Numbered from the stretch's first letter, positions 27,111-35,843 are shown. The stretch is DNA of 64,000 bases from Dongia_A sp039808885 (GCA_039808885.1 JBDHTX010000026.1:1-64000), one strand, 5' to 3'. Translations and numbers: made by a program. Notes: generated by a model not told the origin, from the sequence alone.

Positions 27111-27350
27111 ATGCTTCAGTTCTACGTTAACTACAACATCGGCAGCCTGACTATGCCGATGCGACTTCAGTCGGGCCCCTTCACCACCGTCGAAATGGCC
27201 GACCGGCATCGCCGCGGCATTGTCAGCCAGGAGGATGTGACCCTGTGCTGGATCGGTGTCAGCCGTGACGAGACCCGCCAGCTGGTGAACGACGATACGG
27301 CGAAGGTGAAGGCCTTCTTCGCGCCTTCCATGGTTTCGACCGCCGCTTAA
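27111..27350 (+). CDS. Orphan 79-residue protein
   Basis: A 79-residue protein starting MLQFYVNYNIGSLTMPMRLQ, with GPFTTVEMADRHRRGIVSQ in the middle and a soluble Ala-rich end. I recognise no domain. The gene is credible because GGGGAG lies seven bases before the ATG and a strong hairpin terminator follows within 25 bases of the stop. It is flanked upstream by 490 bases of hairpin-rich DNA, so it is probably a monocistronic, post-transcriptionally controlled unit (inference). Confidence 0.65.
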   Translation: MLQFYVNYNIGSLTMPMRLQSGPFTTVEMADRHRRGIVSQEDVTLCWIGVSRDETRQLVNDDTAKVKAFFAPSMVSTAA

Positions 27351-27374
27351 GACCGAGCGATCCTCCTCCCGACG

Positions 27375-27409
27375 ATGCCCGGCCGGCGGCGACGCAGGCC
27401 GGGCATTTC
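27375..27409 (+). terminator. Hairpin terminator after the 79-residue gene
   Basis: ATGCCCGGCC (27375-27384) and GGCCGGGCAT (27397-27406) form a perfect 10-bp stem with a 12-base loop, followed by TTTCCC. It may serve the convergent AraC-type gene too. Confidence 0.7.
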
Positions 27410-27430
27410 CCATTCTGGGGGGAGCCCGCT

Positions 27431-28378
27431 TCAGGGCGCGGTCACGTAGCGGGCCGGATTGGCCGCCGCCGGGGTCGACAGGCCGGCCTTCATCAGCGCC
27501 GCCTCTTCCTGCGGCGTCCGGCCGAAGAAGCGCTTGAACTCCCGGCTGAACTGGGACGCGCTTTCATAGCCGACGCGGGTGGCGGCAAGGGCCGCGCTGG
27601 CGCCGTCCTGGACCATCAGCAGCCGCGCCTTGTGCAGCCGCGTCGCCTTCACGTACTGGATCGGCGAGTTCTGCGTCACCGCCTTGAAATGCACATGGAA
27701 GGCCGGGACGCTCATGCCCGCTTCCTGCGCCAGGCTGCCGACATCGAGGTCGCCGTCGAACTCGGTATGGATCCGGCGCAGCGCCTTGGCGATCTTGCCG
27801 AACTGGCTCTGATGGGTGAGCCCGGCGCGGATCGCTCCGCCCTGCTCGCCGGTCAGCACGCGGAAATAGATCTCGCGCACGATCGCGGGCCCGATCAGCC
27901 GCGCCTCCACCGGCGAGGTGAGCGCATTCAGCAGTCGCAGCACCGCGTCGGACAACTCATCGCTGAGCGGCGTCGCGCAGATGCCCTTCGGCGCCGGCGC
28001 CGCCGTGCCGCCGCTCTCATCCAGCGCCAGCAGCAGTTCTGCCGCGACCGCCAGGTCGATGCGGATCGACACGCCAAGGAACGGCTCCTCCGGCGTCGCC
28101 TCGGTCTCGCCCTCGAAGGGCAGCGGCACCGACAGCACGAGATAGTGCTGCGCGTCGTAGACGAAGGCCTCGTCGCCCAGGAAGCCGCGCTTGCGGCCCT
28201 GGCAGACCACGCAGATCGACGGCTCGTACATCACCGGCCGGCGCGGCATCGAGCGGTTGGCCCGCATCAGCCGCACGCCGTCGAGGGCGGAAGGCGTCAG
28301 CCCCTCGTTCGGGGCCAGGCGCAGGATCTGCGCCGCCATGCGCTGCTGCATCGTCGGGTGGGCTTGTTTCGGGTCCAA
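27431..28378 (-). CDS. AraC family transcriptional regulator
   Basis: A 315-residue regulator: an N-terminal AraC_N cupin-like domain (YEPSICVVCQGRKRGF near residue 50) and a C-terminal double HTH (about 195-300) with LAQEAGMSVPAFHVHFKA and VGYESASQFSREFKRFFG. Start TTG 28378 is chosen because AGGAG lies seven bases upstream; the longer frame to 28513 has no ribosome site. It is divergent from the SDR at 28679 and probably controls it, a common pairing. Confidence 0.88.
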   Translation of the reverse strand: MDPKQAHPTMQQRMAAQILRLAPNEGLTPSALDGVRLMRANRSMPRRPVMYEPSICVVCQGRKRGFLGDEAFVYDAQHYLVLSVPLPFEGETEATPEEPFLGVSIRIDLAVAAELLLALDESGGTAAPAPKGICATPLSDELSDAVLRLLNALTSPVEARLIGPAIVREIYFRVLTGEQGGAIRAGLTHQSQFGKIAKALRRIHTEFDGDLDVGSLAQEAGMSVPAFHVHFKAVTQNSPIQYVKATRLHKARLLMVQDGASAALAATRVGYESASQFSREFKRFFGRTPQEEAALMKAGLSTPAAANPARYVTAP

Positions 28379-28678
28379 GGCGTGCTCCTGCGTAGGATAG
28401 GATATGGATATAAACCGACCGCCCCGGCGATCAATAGCCCGCTGGATAATAGGATCAGGCAATAGACCGATATCTTCGGGTATTCGCCGTTTCGCCCCGC
28501 ATCCCCACGTCATGTCCCGTGCCGGTCACCCTGTCCGGCGATACCGAAGGCAACACGATGTCGAAACGCAGCATTCCCGAAATCCGGGCCAGGTTGGCGC
28601 AGCAGGAGCTTCTCCTGCGCTCGCTCGCCCAGCCGGCTGGTTCGGCCATCCATAAGACGCGCAAGAACGAGATCACGC
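28379..28678. other. Divergent promoter region
   Basis: This 300-base gap lies between the AraC regulator and the SDR. Repeated GGATA motifs (AGGATAGGATATGGATATA, around 28393-28412, and GGATAATAGGATC near 28441) are the only pattern seen and could be AraC half-sites. A small open frame from ATG 28558 overlaps the SDR and is not convincing as a gene. Confidence 0.4.
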
Positions 28679-29515
28679 ATGAGCAGGACCTGGTTCATCA
28701 CTGGAGCTTCCCGTGGCATTGGCGCCGAGATCGTCAAGGCGGCCTTGGCGTCGGGTGACACGGTCGTCGCCACCGGCCGGGACCGCACCCGCATTGAAAA
28801 GGCCTTCGCCGCCGAAGCGGACCGGTTCCTCGCCCTTGAGCTCGACGTGGCCCGGGAGGACCAGGCGCGCAAGGCGGTCGATGCGGCGCTCGCCAGATTC
28901 GGCCGCATCGACGTGCTGGTGAACAATGCAGGCTACGGCCAGCTTGGCCTGTTCGAGGAGATCGGCGTCGACGAGATCGCGACCCAATACGCCACCAACG
29001 TCTTCGGCCTGTTCAACGTGACGCGCGCGGTGCTCCCCGCGATGCGCAGGCAGCGCTCCGGCCACGTCTTCAACGTGAGTTCGGTGGGCGGCCTGGTCGC
29101 CGCGGCCGGCGGCTCGATCTATTGCTCCACCAAGTTCGCCATCGAAGGCTTCTCCGAAGGACTGGCGCAGGAAGTGGCCCAGTTCGGCATCAAGGTGACC
29201 TTGATCGAGCCCGGCGCCTTCCGCACCGACTTCCTGAACGACAGCTCCGTCCGCTTCGGCGCCAACGGCATCGCGGATTACGCCGCATTCTCGGCGCGGA
29301 CCAAGTCCTCCTTCACCGATCGCGCCAACAAGCAGCCGGGCGACCCGGTGAAGCTGGCCAGGGCGATCCTGGTGCTGGCGGATACGGAGCATCCGCCGCT
29401 GCGCTACGCGGCGGGATCGGACGCCCTGCGGCGTATCGAGGACAAGCTCGCCCTGCGGCGGAGCGAGGTCGAGCAGTGGCGGGCGCTGACGCTCTCCACG
29501 GACTATGCCCAATAG
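28679..29515 (+). CDS. Short-chain dehydrogenase/reductase
   Basis: A 278-residue classical SDR. Cofactor motif TGASRGIG at residues 8-15, NNAGYG at about 82-87, catalytic Ser in FNVSSVGG, and Tyr/Lys in IYCSTKFAIEG. Residues after GRDRTRIE suggest NADP(H), since an Arg follows the second strand. Substrate unknown. It starts at ATG 28679 and is divergent from the AraC-type regulator, which often regulates such SDRs. Confidence 0.92.
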   Translation: MSRTWFITGASRGIGAEIVKAALASGDTVVATGRDRTRIEKAFAAEADRFLALELDVAREDQARKAVDAALARFGRIDVLVNNAGYGQLGLFEEIGVDEIATQYATNVFGLFNVTRAVLPAMRRQRSGHVFNVSSVGGLVAAAGGSIYCSTKFAIEGFSEGLAQEVAQFGIKVTLIEPGAFRTDFLNDSSVRFGANGIADYAAFSARTKSSFTDRANKQPGDPVKLARAILVLADTEHPPLRYAAGSDALRRIEDKLALRRSEVEQWRALTLSTDYAQ

Positions 29516-29729
29516 CGCACCGATGACGGGGTTGCGACCGCGCCTGGCTCTGCCGCACTTGCCGGCCTTGCTGCTCGGCGCGGTCGCCCTTGCCCTCATG
29601 GTGACGCACACCGGACCGCTGCTGCGGCCGGAAATCCTGGGCTGGAAGGCGGCGGCGCCAGCCCCCAACGCGGCGGCCGCTTCCTCGCCGCATCATCCTG
29701 TGGAGGCGCCTCTCCCCCGGGCGCGATAG
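29505..29729 (+). CDS. Possible small membrane protein overlapping SDR stop
   Basis: A 74-residue frame that starts 11 bases before the SDR stop, or 68 residues if it begins at ATG 29523. It has one hydrophobic stretch, LPALLLGAVALALMVT, then a Pro/Ala-rich tail. No family was recognised. The overlap could allow coupled translation, but composition alone could produce this frame. Confidence 0.35.
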   Translation: MPNSAPMTGLRPRLALPHLPALLLGAVALALMVTHTGPLLRPEILGWKAAAPAPNAAAASSPHHPVEAPLPRAR

Positions 29730-29782
29730 CGCACTGGAATCCACGGGCGAAGCGTGTATCTTGGCGGCCCCATCCTATTTGT

Positions 29783-30736
29783 ATGACAAAGGCCGCGAGC
29801 ATGACCAAGCGCCGGATTGCCATCATCGGTCTCGGCAAGATCTCCATTGACCAGCATGTCCCCGTCATTGCCGCCGGCGGCGATTTCGAGCTGGCGGCGG
29901 TGGTCAGCACCCGGGGCCTGAGCAGCGGCGGCGTGCCCAGCTTCAAGACCGCGGCCGAGCTCTACCGGGCGATGCCGGAGGTCGGCATCGTCGCGGTCAA
30001 CACCCCGCCCGGCGCCCGCCACGCCATCGCGCGGGAGGCGCTGGAGCACGGCAAGGACGTGCTGCTGGAAAAGCCGCCGGCGACCACCCTGTCGGAGCTG
30101 GCGGACCTGGAGGCGGTGGCCAAGGCGAACAACCGCGTCCTGTTCGCCACCTGGCATTCGATCTTCAATCCGGCGGTAGAGGATGCGCGCGCCCTGATTG
30201 CCAGGGTCGGCCTGAGGTCGCTGCACATCGAGTGGCGCGAGGATGTGCGCAAATGGCATCCCGGCCAGGACTGGGTGTGGGAGCCGGGCGGCTTCGGCGT
30301 CTGCGATCCCGGCATCAACGCGCTGTCGATCTTCTGCCGCATCCTGCCCTTCGCGCCCCTGGTCAAGAGCGCCGAGCTTACCTACCCCGCCAACCGCCAG
30401 ACGCCGATCGCCGCCAGGATCTCCTTCACCGACCCGCAATACCGCATCGCCCTCAGCGCCGATTTCGACTGGCGCGAGCAGGGCGACGAGAAATGGCACA
30501 TGACCCTGGCGCTCGGCGACGGCCGCAAGGCGCGCCTGTTCAAGGGCGGCGCCGCGCTCAGCGTCGAGGACAAGGTCGTCACCGACGTGAAGATGGAGGA
30601 ATACGAGCGGATCTATCGCCGCTTCGCCGAGCTGCTCGACAAGCGGCAGAGCGACGTCGAGCCGGCGCCCTTGCGCCTCGTCGCCGATGCGATGCTGGTC
30701 GGCCGGCGCCTGACCACCGATCCGTTCAACTGGTAG
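29783..30736 (+). CDS. Gfo/Idh/MocA oxidoreductase, D-galactose 1-dehydrogenase-like
   Basis: A 317-residue NAD(P)-dependent enzyme with N-terminal Rossmann motif IAIIGLGKIS, EKPPATTLSEL (the family's EKP catalytic Lys, about residue 97) and FATWHSIFNPAVEDARAL. The latter and GGFGVCDPGINALSI resemble D-galactose 1-dehydrogenase of the De Ley-Doudoroff pathway. Other pathway genes are not in the window, so the substrate is tentative. ATG 29801 is an alternative start. Confidence 0.85.
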   Translation: MTKAASMTKRRIAIIGLGKISIDQHVPVIAAGGDFELAAVVSTRGLSSGGVPSFKTAAELYRAMPEVGIVAVNTPPGARHAIAREALEHGKDVLLEKPPATTLSELADLEAVAKANNRVLFATWHSIFNPAVEDARALIARVGLRSLHIEWREDVRKWHPGQDWVWEPGGFGVCDPGINALSIFCRILPFAPLVKSAELTYPANRQTPIAARISFTDPQYRIALSADFDWREQGDEKWHMTLALGDGRKARLFKGGAALSVEDKVVTDVKMEEYERIYRRFAELLDKRQSDVEPAPLRLVADAMLVGRRLTTDPFNW

Positions 30737-31655
30737 CAGCGCCCTTCAGCATCCGCCATTCGCTCCAGGCGACCCCGCCGATCACCAGCGCGCCGCCCGC
30801 GACCTGGGTCCAGGTCGGCGGCCGGCCGCCCAGCGCCAGCAGGCCGATGGCGACGATCGGCGCCAGGTTGAGGTAGATCGAGGCCAGCACGATTCCCACC
30901 TTGCTGACGCCGAAATTCCACAGCAGCAGCCCGATCACCACCGAGCCGGCGATCATCCAGACGAAGATGCCGATGTCCCAGGCCTGCGGCACTTGCGGCG
31001 CCGCATGCGCCCAGCCGAGCTGGCGCGCGAGCAGGTAGCCGAGGATCAATGGCACCGCGCCATGGGCCATGGTGTTGGCGGCGATACGGAGCTGCGACCA
31101 GCCTTTCAGCCAGCGATGCACGGCGACGGAATACCAGGCCCACAGGCTGGAGGCCACAAGGCAGAGCGGTTCGCCGCCGCGCAATTGCAGGCTGAGATCG
31201 CCGGCGCTCCAGTCGATGGTGGCGAGCGCGCAGCCGACGAAGGCCAGCACCACCGCCGGCGCCAGGCGGCGGTCGAACGCCTGGCGGAAGATGAGCCCGC
31301 CGACCAGCGCCCCGATGACCGGATTGGCCGCGCTCATCACCGCGGCGATCACCGGGTTCGCGTGCGAAACGCCGATCGTGTAGATGAAGGCGAAGCTGGC
31401 GAGGCCGAGCCAGCCCGGCAGCATCGCGCGCCACAGCGCCGGCCGATAGGCCGGCCGGGCGAAACCTTCCTTCAGCCACAAAGCCATGTAGAGCAGCGGC
31501 ACGCCGCCGACATAGCGCACCGCGCCGAGGAAGAACGGATCCCAGCCCTGCGCCAGGTGGGTGATGACCGGAATCATCGTGCCCCAGGTGCAGGCGACGG
31601 CCACCAGCGCGACGTTGCCGAAGGTGCGGTCAGATGGTGGCGTGGATGCGTTCAC
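30726..31655 (-). CDS. EamA/DMT family permease
   Basis: A 309-residue permease with ten hydrophobic segments in two EamA repeats; VAVACTWGTMIPVITHLAQG opens the first and LSLQLRGGEPLCLVASSLWA the second. Substrate unknown. It converges with the galactose-dehydrogenase-like gene and overlaps its end by 11 bases. The 186-bp repeat copy B begins 24 bases upstream of its start, so its promoter would be inside or beyond the repeat. Confidence 0.9.
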   Translation of the reverse strand: MNASTPPSDRTFGNVALVAVACTWGTMIPVITHLAQGWDPFFLGAVRYVGGVPLLYMALWLKEGFARPAYRPALWRAMLPGWLGLASFAFIYTIGVSHANPVIAAVMSAANPVIGALVGGLIFRQAFDRRLAPAVVLAFVGCALATIDWSAGDLSLQLRGGEPLCLVASSLWAWYSVAVHRWLKGWSQLRIAANTMAHGAVPLILGYLLARQLGWAHAAPQVPQAWDIGIFVWMIAGSVVIGLLLWNFGVSKVGIVLASIYLNLAPIVAIGLLALGGRPPTWTQVAGGALVIGGVAWSEWRMLKGAATS

Positions 31656-31678
31656 GAGTGCCGTCGACTCGCTTTGCT

Positions 31679-31864
31679 CCTTCCCCCCTTGCGGGGGAAG
31701 GGTGGGAAGGGGGGTGTTGCAGCGCCAGGTCCATCCGCGTACAGCCTTTGGTCATGTCGCCTCCGCGATGCGCTCCCGCAGGTCGCGCTACCCCCCATCC
31801 GGCTACGACTAGGCTCACTGCGTTCGCCAAGTCTCCGCTGCCTTCCCCCGCAAGGGGGGAAGGA
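31679..31864 (-). repeat. 186-bp dispersed repeat, copy B
   Basis: This copy has the same terminal hairpins as copies A and C (CTTCCCCC...GGGGGAAG), here in opposite orientation. On the reverse strand the core reads GGCGAACGCAGTGAGCC and GTCGTAGCCGG, close to copy C. It lies between the EamA start and the rpsD terminator. Confidence 0.9.
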
Positions 31865-31870
31865 AGACTG

Positions 31871-31910
31871 TTAGAAAAACAAAGGCCCGTCCCTTGCGGT
31901 GACGGGCCTT
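31871..31910 (-). terminator. Rho-independent terminator of rpsD
   Basis: On the minus strand AAGGCCCGTC and GACGGGCCTT form a perfect 10-bp stem around a 9-base loop (31882-31910), followed by TTTGTTTTTC. It sits 25 bases after the rpsD stop. Confidence 0.9.
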
Positions 31911-31934
31911 CGATCATTGCGGTACTGCTGCGCT

Positions 31935-32549
31935 TTAGCGCGAGTAGAACTCGACCACCAGATGCGGTTCCATGGTCACCGGATACGGCACGTCGGCCAG
32001 GGCCGGGACACGCACGAGCTTGGCGGTCATCTTCTTGTGGTCGGCCTCGATGTAGTCCGGCACGTCACGCTCGCCCAGCGCCACGGCGCCGAGGACCAGC
32101 GCGAGTTCGCGCGACTTGTCCTTCACTTCGACGACATCGCCTTCGCGCAGCTGGTAGGAGCCGATGTTGACCTTCTTGCCGTTGACCTTGATGTGGCCGT
32201 GATTGATGAACTGGCGGGCGGCGAAGACGGTCGGCACGAACTTGGCGCGATAGACGACGGTCTCCAGGCGGCGCTCCAGCAGGCCGATCATGTTCTCGGA
32301 GGTGTCGCCGCGGCGGCGCGAGGCCTCCTGGTACATCTTGCGGAACTGGCGCTCGCCGATGTTGCCGTAGTAGCCCTTCAGGCGCTGCTTCGCCATCAGC
32401 TGCAGGCCGAAATCGGTCGGCTTCTTGCGGCGCTGGCCGTGCTGGCCCGGGCCATATTCGCGGTCGTTGACGGGGCTCTTGGCGCGGCCCCAGAGATTGA
32501 CGCCCAGACGGCGGTCGATCTTGTGCTTAGCGGCAATGCGCTTTGACAT
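31935..32549 (-). CDS. rpsD: 30S ribosomal protein S4
   Basis: A 204-residue uS4. It starts MSKRIAAKHKIDRRLGVNLW, has GQHGQRRKKPTDFG, and an S4 RNA-binding domain with LERRLETVVYRAKF and ARQFINHGHIKVNGKKVNIG. Normal length for alphaproteobacteria, where it is often monocistronic, as here: a strong terminator follows and its leader contains a CCCGCC/GGCGGG hairpin (32607-32622 region). The upstream extension to 32651 is not coding. Confidence 0.98.
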   Translation of the reverse strand: MSKRIAAKHKIDRRLGVNLWGRAKSPVNDREYGPGQHGQRRKKPTDFGLQLMAKQRLKGYYGNIGERQFRKMYQEASRRRGDTSENMIGLLERRLETVVYRAKFVPTVFAARQFINHGHIKVNGKKVNIGSYQLREGDVVEVKDKSRELALVLGAVALGERDVPDYIEADHKKMTAKLVRVPALADVPYPVTMEPHLVVEFYSR

Positions 32550-32874
32550 AACGTGGTCCTTTCTCGCTCTCTGGCGATGTTGTTGGTGTCCCGGCTGTCC
32601 GCTCCCGCCGAGGCGGGTGGCTGGACCAATCCACGAGGGGTGGTCCGGCACGAGAGCGCGCGGAATATAGAGGCTGAGCCGGGCAAGTCAAGGAACCGCG
32701 GTCGGCGCGGGAGGCGCTGGCGGCGCCTCAGATATAACGCTGACGAAACAATATGTTAACGGAAAATCCGAGGTCGAATTGCCAGTCAATGAGGGGATCG
32801 GCTAGTCTGGCGGCGGGATCGCGAGCGCCTTTGCCGGCCGCCGGCGGCCCGTTTCAAACACCAAATTGGTCATC
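32550..32874. other. Divergent region between rpsD and the PuuA-like gene
   Basis: A 325-base gap with the rpsD leader on one side and, near the PuuA-like start, the perfect 14-base palindrome GGCCGCCGGCGGCC at 32836-32849. An AT-rich patch with ACAATATGTTAAC around 32748-32760 could hold a promoter. No gene was found. Confidence 0.45.
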
Positions 32875-34224
32875 ATGAAATACCTCGAAGAATGGCTCGA
32901 CGAGCGCAAGGTCGATGAGGTCGAGTGCCTTGTCCCCGATATGAACGGCATTCCGCGCGGCAAGATCCTGCCGGCGGGCAAATTCACCAAGAGCACGCGG
33001 GAATACGGCCTGCGCCTGCCCGAAAGCATCTTTCTGCAGACGGTGACGGGGGAATATCCCGACCTGGACGAAGACGATATCGGCTCGGACGAGGATCCAG
33101 ACATCTATCTGCGGCCCGATCCGGACACCATCCGCATGGTGCCCTGGTACGCCGACCCGACCGCCCAGGTGATCCACGACGCCTTCCACGCCGACGACCG
33201 GCCGGTGGAGCATTCCTCGCGCTATGTGCTGAAGAAGGTGCTGGAGCTCTATGACGACAAGGGCTGGCGCCCGATCGTGGCGCCGGAGCTCGAATTCTAC
33301 CTGGTCAGCGTCAACACCGACCCCGACCTGCCGCTGGTGCCGCCCGTGGGGCGCTCCGGCCGGCCGGAGACCGGCAGCCAGGCCTACGGCATCGACGCCA
33401 CCAACGAATTCGACCACATCTTCGAGGACGTCTACGACTTCTGCGAAAAGTCGGAGATCGACGTCGACACGCTGACCCATGAATCGGGGGCGGCGCAGAT
33501 GGAGATCAACTTCAACCACGGCAACCCGCTGGAGCTGGCCGACCAGGCCTTCCTGTTCAAGCGCACGGTCCGCCAGGCGGCGATGAAGCACAACGTCTAC
33601 GCCACCTTCATGGCCAAGCCGCTGGGCAACCAGCCGGGCAGCTCCATGCACATCCACCAGTCGATCGTGGAGAAGCGCTCGAGCAAGAACCTGTTCGCCG
33701 ACAGCAAGGGCCGCGACACCGCGCTCTTCCGCAATCACGTGGCGGGGCTGCAGCGCTACCTGCCGCAAGTGGTTCCCATGCTGGCGCCGAACGTGAATTC
33801 CTATCGCCGGCTGCGGCCGCGCTTCGACGCGCCGATCAACGTGCAGTGGGGCATCGACAACCGTTCCTGCGGCCTCAGGGTGCCGATCTCGGGCGCCTCG
33901 GGGCGCCGTATCGAGAACCGCCTGGCGGGTGCTGACGCCAATCCCTATCTGGCCATCGCCGCCTCGCTGCTGTGCGGCTATATCGGCATGACCGAGCGGC
34001 TGAAGCCGACCGACCAGATCGAGGGCAGCGCCTACCGCATGGCGCACACCCTGCCGAAGACCGCGCATGAGGCGCTGTCGAAGTTCCTGGCCTGCAAGCC
34101 GGTTCGGGCGCTGCTGGGCGAGCGTTTCGTGAAGGCGCTCTACATCGTGAAGATGGCCGAGCTAGAGGCGTACCAGAACGTCATCAGCTCCTGGGAGCGC
34201 GAGCATCTGTTGTTGAACGTCTGA
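32875..34224 (+). CDS. puuA: Glutamine synthetase family protein, gamma-glutamylputrescine synthetase-like
   Basis: A 449-residue GlnA-fold ligase lacking the adenylylation region of GlnA proper. Visible blocks: ECLVPDMNGIPRGKILP at the start, APELEFYLV (metal-binding Glu), GAAQMEINFNHG, SSMHIHQS and NRSCGLRVPISG...RIENRLAGADANPY. The residues near the end match PuuA-like enzymes, and a SpuC-like polyamine aminotransferase gene follows, which supports gamma-glutamylation of putrescine or a related amine. ATG 32875 is chosen over TTG 32866. Confidence 0.85.
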   Translation: MKYLEEWLDERKVDEVECLVPDMNGIPRGKILPAGKFTKSTREYGLRLPESIFLQTVTGEYPDLDEDDIGSDEDPDIYLRPDPDTIRMVPWYADPTAQVIHDAFHADDRPVEHSSRYVLKKVLELYDDKGWRPIVAPELEFYLVSVNTDPDLPLVPPVGRSGRPETGSQAYGIDATNEFDHIFEDVYDFCEKSEIDVDTLTHESGAAQMEINFNHGNPLELADQAFLFKRTVRQAAMKHNVYATFMAKPLGNQPGSSMHIHQSIVEKRSSKNLFADSKGRDTALFRNHVAGLQRYLPQVVPMLAPNVNSYRRLRPRFDAPINVQWGIDNRSCGLRVPISGASGRRIENRLAGADANPYLAIAASLLCGYIGMTERLKPTDQIEGSAYRMAHTLPKTAHEALSKFLACKPVRALLGERFVKALYIVKMAELEAYQNVISSWEREHLLLNV

Positions 34225-34283
34225 GGCACTGGTAAACTGGCATCATGCCTTCGAGGATCGACCTGTTGATGGATTTCCCGGTT

Positions 34284-34300
34284 GGCCGCCACCGGCGGCC
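34284..34300. repeat. Inverted repeat GGCCGCC-ACC-GGCGGCC
   Basis: A perfect 7-3-7 inverted repeat between the PuuA-like and SpuC-like genes. It resembles the palindrome GGCCGCCGGCGGCC upstream of the PuuA-like gene (32836-32849). It may be a shared operator or a chance GC-rich hairpin. Confidence 0.35.
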
Positions 34301-34403
34301 GGCAGCGGGTCGATTCTACGGACGTACGTTGCGCGCCGAGATCCTGATTCTGACCGCGCGAATCAACTTCAATCCGTGATCTGACCCGACGAACGAACCA
34401 GTT

Positions 34404-34445
34404 GCGGCGTCGCGCCTTTGGCGCGGCGCCGCCTTTCCTGTTTTC
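34404..34445 (+). terminator. Strong hairpin with T-rich tail before spuC
   Basis: GCGGCGTCGCGCC (34404-34416) and GGCGCGGCGCCGC (34420-34432) form a 13-bp stem with one wobble pair and a TTT loop, followed by CTTTCCTGTTTTCC. It lies only about 22 bases before the ATG of the SpuC-like gene, so it is either the terminator of the PuuA-like mRNA or an attenuator of the aminotransferase. Confidence 0.65.
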
Positions 34446-34466
34446 CGTTTCGATACGAGGTTCATC

Positions 34467-35843
34467 ATGACCGCAATGCCCAAGCGCAATTCGACCACCG
34501 ACTGGCAGGTCCAGGACCGCGCCCACATCCACCCCTTCTCCGACCAGGCCGAGCTGAAGCGCATCGGCAGCCGCGTCATCACCAAGGCGGAGGGCACCTA
34601 TCTCTGGGATTCCGAGGGCAACAAGCTGCTCGACGCCTTCGCCGGCCTGTGGTGCGTGAATGTCGGCTATGGCCGCAAGTCGATCGCCGAAGCCGCCTAC
34701 AAGCAGCTGCAGGAGCTGCCCTACTACAACACCTTCTTCAAGACCACGCATCCGGCGGTGGCGGAGCTGTCCGACATCCTGGTGAAGATGACGCCGAAGC
34801 AGTTCAACCATGTCTTCTACGGCCTGAGCGGCTCCGACGCCAACGACACCATCGTGCGCATGGTGCGCACCTACTGGAACCTGAAGAAGAAGCCGAGCAA
34901 GAAGACCATCATCAGCCGCGTCTACGCCTATCACGGCTCGACCATGGCGGCGGCCTCGCTCGGCGGCATGGACTACATGCACAACCTGGCCGATCTGCCG
35001 CTGCCGGGCTTCGTGCATGTGCGCCGGCCGTATTGGTACGCCGAGGGCGGCGATCTCTCGCCCGAGGAATTCGGCAAGGTCTGCGCCAAGGCGATCGAGG
35101 ACAAGATCCTCGAGCTCGGCCCGGACAATGTCGCGGCCTTCATCGGCGAGCCGATCATGGGTGCCGGCGGCGTCATCATCCCGCCCTCGACCTATTGGCC
35201 GGCGGTGCAGGAGATCTGCAGGAAGTATGACCTGCTGCTGATCGCCGACGAGGTGATCTGCGGCTTCGGCCGCACCGGCGAGTGGTTCGGGTCCCAGTAT
35301 TTCGGCATCGACGGCGCCGATTTCATGACCTGCGCCAAGGGCCTCAGCTCGGGCTACCTGCCGATCTCGGCGGTGATGATCGCGGACCGCGTGGCCGAGG
35401 TGCTGTCCAGCGGCATGGATTTCATGCACGGCTACACCTATTCCGGCCATCCGGCCTCCTGCGCCGTCGCCATCGAGAACCTGCGCATCCTCAGGGACGA
35501 GAAGCTGGTCGAGCGGGTGAAGAATGAGACCGGCCCCTACCTCACCAAGCGGCTGCAGGAGCTGCTCGACCACCCGCTGGTGGGCGAGGTGCGCAATGTC
35601 GGCCTGATGGGCGCCATCGAGCTGGTGAAGGACAAGAAGACGCGCAAGACCTTCGAGCCGATCGGCGAGACCGGCACCAAGTGCCGCGACCATTGCTTCA
35701 ACAACGGCTTGGTCATGCGCGCGACCAAGGACACGATGCTGATCTCCCCGCCCCTCACCTGGACGAAGGAGAACATCGACGAGTTCATGGCGCTGACCAG
35801 GAAGGCGCTGGACCTCACCGCCAAGGATGTGGGCAAGGCGTAG
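34467..35843 (+). CDS. spuC: Class III aminotransferase, SpuC-like polyamine:pyruvate type
   Basis: A 458-residue PLP enzyme. YGLSGSDANDTIVRM binds the phosphate, LIADEVICGFGRTGEWFG carries the Asp that holds the pyridine nitrogen, and the Schiff-base Lys is in CAKGLSSGYLP (about residue 291). The start QDRAHIHPFSDQAEL, with HPF, is typical of SpuC-type polyamine:pyruvate aminotransferases. With the PuuA-like gene it suggests polyamine catabolism. GAGG six bases upstream supports ATG 34467. Confidence 0.9.
   Translation: MTAMPKRNSTTDWQVQDRAHIHPFSDQAELKRIGSRVITKAEGTYLWDSEGNKLLDAFAGLWCVNVGYGRKSIAEAAYKQLQELPYYNTFFKTTHPAVAELSDILVKMTPKQFNHVFYGLSGSDANDTIVRMVRTYWNLKKKPSKKTIISRVYAYHGSTMAAASLGGMDYMHNLADLPLPGFVHVRRPYWYAEGGDLSPEEFGKVCAKAIEDKILELGPDNVAAFIGEPIMGAGGVIIPPSTYWPAVQEICRKYDLLLIADEVICGFGRTGEWFGSQYFGIDGADFMTCAKGLSSGYLPISAVMIADRVAEVLSSGMDFMHGYTYSGHPASCAVAIENLRILRDEKLVERVKNETGPYLTKRLQELLDHPLVGEVRNVGLMGAIELVKDKKTRKTFEPIGETGTKCRDHCFNNGLVMRATKDTMLISPPLTWTKENIDEFMALTRKALDLTAKDVGKA

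Noticed and set aside
28558..28758. Small frame starting MSKRSIPEIRARLAQQELL before the SDR
   Set aside because: It overlaps the SDR by 80 bases in another frame, has no clear ribosome site, and shows no family.
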